From an uncultured Planctomycetaceae bacterium (GTDB taxonomy: Bacteria; Planctomycetota; Planctomycetia; Planctomycetales; Planctomycetaceae): DNA of 11,846 nucleotides. The notes beneath the pieces were generated by a model, which was not told where the DNA came from, did not search any database, and was given only the letters and a program-made list of their open reading frames with translations. Within the stretch, counting starts at the first letter, position 1. Each line of letters begins with the position of its first letter. Positions 6,540-11,846 of this stretch are shown here, one piece after another. The DNA lies in assembly GCA_937952455.1 (NCBI GenBank), contig CALFYU010000053.1, forward strand, positions 1 through 11,846, in the 5' to 3' direction. Both the position numbers and the translations under genes were made by a program.

Positions 6540-7304
6540 TTAGGAATTCAATATCTCCAGCAATCGATTGTCCCCCGGATAGGGATGGCCGCTATGTTGG
6601 CGAAAACCCTCGCCGTAGGCCACTCCAATTTCCTTCCCCCGCGCGGCACTCCATCGCCGTGAGCTGTCGAGGTATTCATCGATTCCATGCTGTCGCAACA
6701 GCCAATTCCGTTGACTCGCATGACAGGCCAGCATCTCTTGCTTCAGTTCAATCGTCCGGCTGATGTCGACGATGAAACCGGGGGGAATGTTGTTGCCAAA
6801 CCAGTCGATCCCCTCCACTGAGTCGGTGTAGTACAGATGCGGAATCGCGTCGGTCGGGGGGGCGGGATCCCACTGCCCTGTCGAAAAGTTTGGCGCCGGG
6901 GCCATGAAGCAGGCGTCCCGCACGAGCCGGCTGGTCATTTCGTGGTCGCTCATATAGTCGACCGGCGGAGCGGTCAACACGATGTCCGGTCGTGCCCGAC
7001 GGACCGCCTCGGTCGTCTTTCGCCGCCCTTCATGGTCGATGATGATGCAAAAATCGAGGAATTACAGGCACATATAGTCCGCGCCCAACACGTCCGTCGC
7101 CGCCTGTGCCTCGTTGCGGCGAACCCGGGCAATCTCCTCCGGCCCCATTTCAGCGCTGCCGCAATCGCCGGCCGTCATCGTGGCGATGGTGATGTGGCAA
7201 CCGCGTTCCTTCAGCAGCGCCAATGTCCCCGCACACTGGATTTCCACGTCATCGGGGTGGGCGTGAATCGCCAATATTCTGGGCATCTCCGGTGTGTCCG
7301 TCAT
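6540..7304 (-). pseudogene. PIG-L family N-deacetylase with one in-frame TAA (codon 81)
   Basis: One frame runs from the ATG at 7304 to the stop at 6540: 254 codons with a single internal TAA at 7062-7064. The reading on both sides is continuous PIG-L/LmbE sequence: [20 protein letters not shown] (10-29) with metal ligands His16 and Asp19 in HPDD, then [26 protein letters not shown], then [13 protein letters not shown] with His121 as the third ligand. There is no frameshift and no other damage. Homologous sequences, as I recall them, have Glu or Gly after the Cys-Leu, so one base change such as GAA to TAA would explain it. PIG-L enzymes remove acetyl from GlcNAc-type sugars using zinc. Translation would stop at 80 residues, before the third ligand, so the gene is inactive unless the codon is read through or the base is an error. 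A GTG restart at 6980 has no Shine-Dalgarno. Confidence 0.8.
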
Positions 7305-7709
7305 GGGGCAGTTCCGCGCTCTGGGGGGAAGAATTCTCGCTAAATCAGCCGGCCATTGTAGCCGATCACCACCGATTCGTCCGGTGAAGCGGCGACCTGG
7401 GCGATTTCCGCCCCAATTGTGAAAAGCTTAGCGTTTTGAGGGCGGATGATGGAATTTTGAAGAATCTCCTCATGAAATTCACACCGCATTTAGGAAAATC
7501 TCTACCGATTTTGGTAAAACTGACTATTGCAAGGGCTACACGTCGAGTGTGCGTGCATTATGTGCCGCCATGAGGGAATCACTCCGCAGCGGTACCGTAT
7601 GTCGCAGTCCCCTGTTTGGTATCCGTTTTCCCTTGTCATCCACCCGTGAGTCGCTAATCTCGTGGCACGATTGCCCAAAACACCGAGTTCTGTAAGAAGT
7701 TTCGATCAC
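7305..7709. other. Divergent intergenic region between PIG-L and nagB-fusion genes
   Basis: About 405 nt separate the two starts. Apart from the possible small ORF (7340-7489) the stretch holds an AT-rich patch around 7490-7530 that contains TACC, six bases, GGTA (7503-7516), a possible operator or promoter part. I could not pair convincing -35 and -10 boxes on either strand. No RNA gene is evident. Confidence 0.4.
7340..7489 (-). other. Possible 49-residue ORF or gene remnant upstream of the PIG-L gene
   Basis: An ATG at 7489 opens 49 codons ending in TAG at 7340. The second half ([20 protein letters not shown] then YNGRLI) looks protein-like, and 18 of its 25 third positions are G or C. 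The first half is more AT-rich and has no clear Shine-Dalgarno. It could be a short leader peptide on the PIG-L transcript, the decayed 3' end of an older gene, or chance. I do not recognise it. Confidence 0.25.
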
Positions 7710-9605
7710 ATGGACACCAACGTCGTCAAACGTCCTCGCACCAACCAATCCGCTCAGTACCTCCGCCAAACCAAGATTCCGACGTTGATGTTCGCAACGT
7801 CGGTCGAAGCGGACAAACATATTTCGCTGGTCATCGAAAGCCTGATTCGGGAAAACAATTCCGCCGGCATGCCCACCGTGCTCGGCCTGCCGACGGGGTC
7901 GACCCCCATCGGCGTCTATCGCGAGTTGATCCGTCTCCATCAGGAAGAAGACCTCGACTTCTCGCGAGTGATCACGTTTAACCTCGACGAATACTATCCG
8001 ATGGATCCGACGTCCATCCATAGTTATCGCCGATGGATGAACGAGACGTTTTTCGATCACGTCAACATCCCTCCGGAAAATATCCACATCCCCCGCGGCG
8101 ACATTCCCCGCGAACAGGTCGACGCGTTTTGTGACGAATACGAACGACAGATCGAGCGTGCCGGCGGCATCGACATTCAGTTATTGGGGATCGGCCGTAC
8201 GGGACATATCGGCTTCAACGAGCCGGGCAGTTCGCGGGAGAGCCTGACGCGAAAAGTTACGCTCGATCCGGTGACCCGGGGTGACGCGGCCGACGGATTC
8301 TTCGGACTGGAAAACGTGCCCATGGAAGCGGTCACGATGGGGGTCGGGTCAATCCTTTCCGCCCGCAAGATTTTTATCATGGCCCTGGGTGAACACAAAG
8401 CGCCGGTCGTCAAGCGGGCCGTCGAAGGAGAAGTGACCGAAGAGGTCTCCGCCAGCTTCTTGCAAAAACACCCGCACGCCGTCTTCGTCGTCGACGTCGC
8501 CGCGGCCAGTAAGTTGACCGCCGTGCAAACGCCCTGGATCGTCGGGCCGGTCGATTGGACGCCGGAACTCACCAAACGGGCGGTGATCGGCTTGTCCGAA
8601 AAGACCGGCAAGCCGTTGTTGAAGTTAAACCGCGACGACTTCATGTCGCATCACCTGCACGATTTGATCCGCCACAAAGGTGAAGCCGAAGCGATCTGCA
8701 TGAAGATCTTTGACGAGTTCATGGAAGGCATCTGCACGCACCCGGCCGGCAAGGAAAAGCAGACGGTCATCGTCTTTAGTCCACACCCCGATGACGACGT
8801 GATCTCGATGGGGGGCACGCTGATCACAATGGTCGATCAGGGGCACGACGTCTACATCGCCTACATGACCAGCGGCAATATTGCCGTCTTCGACCACGAT
8901 GCACTGCGGCACATTGACTATGTGGACGAGTACGAGTCGATTTTCGGCCTGGCCACCGACGTGTCGCGCGCGTTTCATCAACAGTGCCGCGACGACCTGG
9001 CGGCCAAGCAGCCGGGCGACCCGGATACCGAAGCGCTGTTAAACATCAAGGGTTTGATTCGCAAGACCGAGGCGACAACGGCGGCAATTGCGGCCGGCGT
9101 GCCTCGTGAAAAACTGCGATTTTTGGATCTGCCCTTCTACCAGACCGGCAAGGTGGCCAAGCGGCCGATTGGTGAAGATGACGTCCACATCGTCGCCGAC
9201 CTGTTGACGGACTTAAAGCCGGGACAAATCTACGTAGCGGGCGATCTGTCCGATCCGCACGGCACGCACCGCATGTGTGCCAGGGCGATCCTCTCTGCCC
9301 TGGAGGAAGTCGGCGACGCCGTGCAGCCGGAAGTCTGGCTGTATCGTGGAGCCTGGCAGGAATATGAACCCCACGAAATCGAACGGGCTGTGCCGCTCAA
9401 CTTCGAGTTGATGCACCGCAAGAAGCTGGCGATCTTCCGCCACGAATCGCAAAAAGACGCGGCCCGGTTTCCCGGTTCGGACAAACGCGAGTTCTGGCTG
9501 CGCGCCGAAGAACGGACAAAGAAGACAGCGGAGGTTTATAACAACCTCGGCCTGCCCGAGTTTTACGGCCTGGAGGGTTTCGCCCGCTGGAGAGGGCAAC
9601 TTTGA
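7710..9605 (+). CDS. nagB: Glucosamine-6-phosphate deaminase domain fused to a PIG-L deacetylase domain
   Basis: The product is 631 residues from the ATG at 7710; a GTG at 7662 would add 16, and neither has a strong Shine-Dalgarno. Residues 20-290 are a NagB-type sugar-phosphate isomerase fold: LGLPTGSTPIGVY (58-70), TFNLDEYYP (89-97) with Asp93 matching the E. coli Asp72 base, and LGIGRTGHIGFNEPGSS (159-175) with His166 and Glu171 matching His143 and Glu148. Thr164 stands where E. coli has Asp141. Residues 350-600 are a PIG-L domain with FSPHPDDDVI (356-365; His359, Asp362) and GDLSDPHGTHRMC (511-523). NagB converts GlcN-6-P to fructose-6-P and ammonia; PIG-L removes acetyl groups. The fusion suggests two consecutive steps, with PIG-L acting in place of NagA. 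Similar long NagB proteins occur in Planctomycetes and Bacteroidetes. The TolB-like gene follows after 51 nt. Confidence 0.9.
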   Translation: MDTNVVKRPRTNQSAQYLRQTKIPTLMFATSVEADKHISLVIESLIRENNSAGMPTVLGLPTGSTPIGVYRELIRLHQEEDLDFSRVITFNLDEYYPMDPTSIHSYRRWMNETFFDHVNIPPENIHIPRGDIPREQVDAFCDEYERQIERAGGIDIQLLGIGRTGHIGFNEPGSSRESLTRKVTLDPVTRGDAADGFFGLENVPMEAVTMGVGSILSARKIFIMALGEHKAPVVKRAVEGEVTEEVSASFLQKHPHAVFVVDVAAASKLTAVQTPWIVGPVDWTPELTKRAVIGLSEKTGKPLLKLNRDDFMSHHLHDLIRHKGEAEAICMKIFDEFMEGICTHPAGKEKQTVIVFSPHPDDDVISMGGTLITMVDQGHDVYIAYMTSGNIAVFDHDALRHIDYVDEYESIFGLATDVSRAFHQQCRDDLAAKQPGDPDTEALLNIKGLIRKTEATTAAIAAGVPREKLRFLDLPFYQTGKVAKRPIGEDDVHIVADLLTDLKPGQIYVAGDLSDPHGTHRMCARAILSALEEVGDAVQPEVWLYRGAWQEYEPHEIERAVPLNFELMHRKKLAIFRHESQKDAARFPGSDKREFWLRAEERTKKTAEVYNNLGLPEFYGLEGFARWRGQL

Positions 9606-9607
9606 AA

Positions 9608-9642
9608 TAGACTGTAGGCTTTAGACTTTAGTCCGTAGGCAT
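9608..9642. repeat. Degenerate 7-bp tandem repeat, five units
   Basis: Five consecutive heptads read TAGACTG, TAGGCTT, TAGACTT, TAGTCCG, TAGGCAT, with consensus near TAGRCTT. They fill most of the 51 nt between the nagB-fusion stop (9605) and the TolB-like ATG (9657). TAG at each unit start, with a period of seven, puts stops in all three frames. I recall similar heptad runs in planctomycete intergenic DNA, but cannot check this. Confidence 0.6.
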
Positions 9643-9656
9643 GGGATTGGCGCCGT

Positions 9657-10853
9657 ATGTTTCTTAATTGGCGACGGTCATTTGCCGCGTGTGCCTTCCT
9701 GGCGCTGATTTCGTCGGCGGCCATTGCGGACGAGCCGTTGCCTCCTGATTCGCTGATCGGCTACACGCGGTTTCGCGTCAATCTTCCCAGCGGGCGGCAT
9801 GCCAACGCGGCGACGATGCGGGCACATGTCGTACGTGTCGACGGCCACGGCACCCGCGAGTTAGCCGTCGACCTGACCGCCAAGCCCGACACTTGGACGC
9901 AATTTGCCGGCTGGTCCCCCGACGGCCAAACGGCAGCCATCGGTTGCGGCTGGGAAGATCCCGAAAATGCGCGCTGGGAAGAAGAACACAAAACGTTCCG
10001 CTTTACGACCGGCGGCTGGTTGTACGACGTACACATGCTCGATTTGGTCACCGGCAAGGCCGTGAACGTTACCGCCGTCGACCGCGTCAGTGATTACAAC
10101 ACCGGCGTTTTCTTTTGGCCAAACGATCCAGAGCATCTCGGGTTTCAAGCACTCATCGACGGGATTTCACATCCCTATCGCATGGACCGCGACGGCCGCA
10201 ACAAAGTCGACCTCCGCAGCGGCGCCGACGGCTTTACGTACGGCTTCAACGCCTCGTCCGACGGCAAACGGATTGCCTATCACAAGAATTATCAGGTCTA
10301 TCTCGCTGATGCAGACGGCAAAAACGCCGAGCAGGTCGAGACCGGCAATCCGTTTAACTTCGCCCCATCCTGGTCGCCGGATGGCACGCATATCGTGTTC
10401 GTTTCAGGAGAACATTACGACTGCCATCCGCATATCGTGCATCGCGACGGCAGTGCACTGCAGAAAATCGGTGATCGCGGCGGCTATCGCGGCGTGGTCA
10501 CGATTTTCGACGTATTCGACTTCCATGGCGGCAGTAGCGACCTGCCAGTCTGGACGCCCGACAGCCGGTCGTTGATTTATGCCAAACAATTCGGCGAGGG
10601 AACGCAATTGGTCCGCACCACGCTCGACGGACATACCGAGCAACTGACGCGCTCCGCCCCGGGTTCGCTGAATTACCATCCGCAGGTGCATCCTGGCGGC
10701 GAATGGATCGTGTTCGGCTCCAACCGCACAGGAACGCGGCAACTCTACGTGCTGCACCTCGCCACGGGCAAAACGCATGCTGTGACCGAAGTCCCTGGCG
10801 GCAACGGCGCCATGTGGCCGCACTGGCAACCGCGGCCGCCGATCACTCGCTAG
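9657..10853 (+). CDS. Secreted TolB-like (PD40/WD40-like) beta-propeller protein
   Basis: The product is 398 residues. A signal peptide is clear: basic NWRRS, hydrophobic FAACAFLALISS, then AAIADEP, with cleavage likely after residue 24. The rest is a beta-propeller of PD40 blades, each with a (W/x)-(S/T)-P-D-G-type turn: WSPDGQTAAI (86-95), ASSDGKRIAY (199-208), WSPDGTHIVF (239-248), WTPDSRSLIY (299-308), VHPGGEWIVF (344-353). It is shaped like the C-terminal propeller of TolB without TolB's N-terminal domain, so TolB function should not be assumed; such proteins in this phylum are often linked to binding or breaking polysaccharides. It begins 51 nt after the nagB fusion on the same strand, so co-transcription is possible. 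The upstream Shine-Dalgarno is weak (GGGATTGG). Its end overlaps the opposing gene by 11 bp. Confidence 0.8.
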   Translation: MFLNWRRSFAACAFLALISSAAIADEPLPPDSLIGYTRFRVNLPSGRHANAATMRAHVVRVDGHGTRELAVDLTAKPDTWTQFAGWSPDGQTAAIGCGWEDPENARWEEEHKTFRFTTGGWLYDVHMLDLVTGKAVNVTAVDRVSDYNTGVFFWPNDPEHLGFQALIDGISHPYRMDRDGRNKVDLRSGADGFTYGFNASSDGKRIAYHKNYQVYLADADGKNAEQVETGNPFNFAPSWSPDGTHIVFVSGEHYDCHPHIVHRDGSALQKIGDRGGYRGVVTIFDVFDFHGGSSDLPVWTPDSRSLIYAKQFGEGTQLVRTTLDGHTEQLTRSAPGSLNYHPQVHPGGEWIVFGSNRTGTRQLYVLHLATGKTHAVTEVPGGNGAMWPHWQPRPPITR

Positions 10854-11214
10854 TTTCGCGGGATTTTCGTCGCCGCCGCGCGTCGATGAACGATTTGACG
10901 CACAACGCGACAAAAATCGCGCTGATCACCGCCAATGCCCCCCGCGCCAGCGGACCGGCTCCCGTATCACCGCCAAACATTTTGATCAGCCCCGGCACCC
11001 CGCCGGCGAGGCCGACCAGGCCGATCAATACGGCGAAGTGCATGACGTGCATCCGCAAACTCTCTTTGGTCTCAGCCAGCACGCCGCAGATGATCGCCGG
11101 AATCCCCAGCGCGACGGGAATCAGCGCGGTCTTGCTCGCCTGCCCCGACCCGTAATACCCGCCAATGCCCAACACGACGAGAATCAGTCCGTATCCGATT
11201 GTGAGTTTACCCAC
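10843..11214 (-). CDS. Small four-helix membrane protein, unknown function
   Basis: The product is 123 residues from a GTG at 11214, with AGGAG (11226-11230) 11 nt upstream. Four membrane helices are visible at about 4-22, 29-47, 58-79 and 88-110, followed by a basic cytoplasmic tail (DARRRRKSRETSE). Blocks such as MGKLTIGYGLILVVLG, LIPVALGIPAIICG and GGVPGLIKMF are, from memory, shared by uncharacterised planctomycete membrane proteins; I know no function. The last 11 bp overlap the end of the TolB-like gene on the opposite strand, leaving no room for a terminator between them. A candidate promoter lies at 11241-11268. Confidence 0.7.
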   Translation of the reverse strand: MGKLTIGYGLILVVLGIGGYYGSGQASKTALIPVALGIPAIICGVLAETKESLRMHVMHFAVLIGLVGLAGGVPGLIKMFGGDTGAGPLARGALAVISAIFVALCVKSFIDARRRRKSRETSE

Positions 11215-11240
11215 GGTGGTGTTTACTCCTGGATGAGTTC

Positions 11241-11268
11241 ATTATTTTTGTTTGCTCGCGAACAACAA
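11241..11268 (-). promoter_or_regulatory. Candidate promoter of the four-helix membrane protein gene
   Basis: On the minus strand TTGTTG (11263-11268), 16 nt, AATAAT (11241-11246; 5 of 6 to TATAAT). A start near 11234 would give a leader of about 20 nt with AGGAG (11226-11230) inside it. Confidence 0.4.
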
Positions 11269-11350
11269 GCGGTCACGCCACTTTCAAATTGTAGAAAATT
11301 GGCGCCACAAACCCAACTGCCAAGGAATCATCAATGGAGAAATGTGAGTG

Positions 11351-11846
11351 TTACCCGCCAAAAAATATCGCACCGGCGATGCACGAGGCCGTAACGACGA
11401 CGATCACGAGCAGCGCTAGCAGTCGGCCGCGATGCGCGTTGTGTTCTTCAATCGCCTCTCGCTCGTCGGGGGTGCCATCTGGGTCGATGCCGTCAACCTG
11501 CAAATCGCGATGAACGTCCGCGAGGTATTGACTCGCCCAATCGGCGACGTCTTTGCTGACCGCGCCGGATTCGGGGCTGCCAAGATCGCAATGGTCGACG
11601 TACCAGACCTCCCCCTCGTGAGTGTCGAGATCAAGCGCGTGTACCCAACCTCCTCCGCTGTGGCCGAGGCAAAAGAATCGCGCGGGCCAAGGCTGCGGGG
11701 CATGACCGTTGTTATCACGGAGTGCCAAGTTTTCGCGAATCAGAGCGTCGGCGTCATCCCACAATTCCAGTTGGGAATTTCCGACAAGTGCCGGAATTGG
11801 GAAATTCGACATGAAGCGTCGATACGGCTGGGGGAGTTTAATGTCC
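11351..11846 (-). CDS. SMI1/KNR4 (SUKH) domain protein with C-terminal membrane helix, N-terminus outside window
   Basis: An ATG at 11812 would give 153 residues, but the frame stays open to the right edge and the codons before it read IKLPQPYRRF, the typical SMI1/KNR4 opening (LP-x-x-Y-R-x-F). The true start is therefore probably beyond 11846. Numbered from that internal Met, the family core follows: LVGNSQLELWDDADALIREN (9-28), then WPARFFCLGHSGGGWVHALD (42-61), then EVWYVDH. After an acidic linker with DEREAIEEHNAHR a hydrophobic helix (RLLALLVIVVVTASCIAGAI) ends the protein, anchoring the domain by its C-terminus. SUKH proteins often act as immunity proteins for polymorphic toxins, but many are housekeeping or unknown. 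No toxin gene is visible on this side. Confidence 0.7.
   Translation of the reverse strand, partial: DIKLPQPYRRFMSNFPIPALVGNSQLELWDDADALIRENLALRDNNGHAPQPWPARFFCLGHSGGGWVHALDLDTHEGEVWYVDHCDLGSPESGAVSKDVADWASQYLADVHRDLQVDGIDPDGTPDEREAIEEHNAHRGRLLALLVIVVVTASCIAGAIFFGG

Noticed and set aside
6540..6980. Separate 146-residue gene starting at GTG 6980
   Set aside because: It is the in-frame continuation of the PIG-L gene after the internal TAA, and no Shine-Dalgarno precedes the GTG.
10404..10913. 169-residue minus-strand open frame
   Set aside because: Antisense shadow of the propeller gene; no recognisable protein features.
1..11846. tRNA, rRNA, CRISPR array or transposase gene
   Set aside because: No cloverleaf-like or ribosomal sequence, no regular direct-repeat/spacer series and no transposase motif seen by eye on either strand.

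Overview
The window looks like ordinary chromosomal DNA of a planctomycete. The evidence is GC-rich coding sequence, loosely packed genes with frequent strand switches, proteins of types common in that phylum (a NagB-PIG-L fusion, an HGSNAT/NagX-like membrane acetyltransferase, a TolB-like secreted propeller, small orphan membrane proteins), and two intergenic repeat types: an 18-bp palindrome in inverted pairs and a degenerate 7-bp tandem repeat. The phylum is inferred from protein resemblance and was not tested by search. I see no tRNA, rRNA, CRISPR array or transposase.

Layout. 1-660 (-) is the N-terminal part of an HlyD-type membrane-fusion protein that runs off the left edge, with a good sigma70-like promoter and a Shine-Dalgarno. 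Divergent from it, 978-2342 (+) encodes a secreted protein with a thioredoxin-fold domain that lacks both redox cysteines. 2420-3619 (+) encodes a membrane acetyltransferase of the HGSNAT/NagX type. 3620-3871 is non-coding and carries a 27-bp inverted repeat around 156 nt. 3872-4819 (+) is a GRHPR-like D-2-hydroxyacid dehydrogenase, convergent with 4854-6002 (-), a UPF0104/LPG-synthase-TM-type membrane protein. Upstream of that are a 75-residue single-span protein (6131-6358, -) and a PIG-L deacetylase gene (6540-7304, -) broken by one in-frame TAA. Divergent from the latter, 7710-9605 (+) encodes a glucosamine-6-phosphate deaminase domain fused to a second PIG-L domain, followed after 51 nt by a secreted TolB-like propeller (9657-10853, +). 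The right end has a four-helix membrane protein (10843-11214, -) and most of a SMI1/KNR4 (SUKH) domain protein with a membrane tail (11351 to the right edge, -).

Possible shared theme. Four activities point to amino sugars: a transmembrane glucosamine N-acetyltransferase-like protein, two PIG-L N-deacetylases and a GlcN-6-P deaminase. A plausible reading is that the fused PIG-L domain does the deacetylation that NagA usually does, feeding the NagB domain to give fructose-6-phosphate. This is inference: the genes lie on both strands, and no nagA, kinase or regulator is visible.

No clearly new defence or mobile system is present. The most checkable oddities are the single nonsense codon in the PIG-L gene, the NagB active site with Thr in place of a catalytic-site Asp, the redoxin without CXXC, and the two intergenic repeat families.
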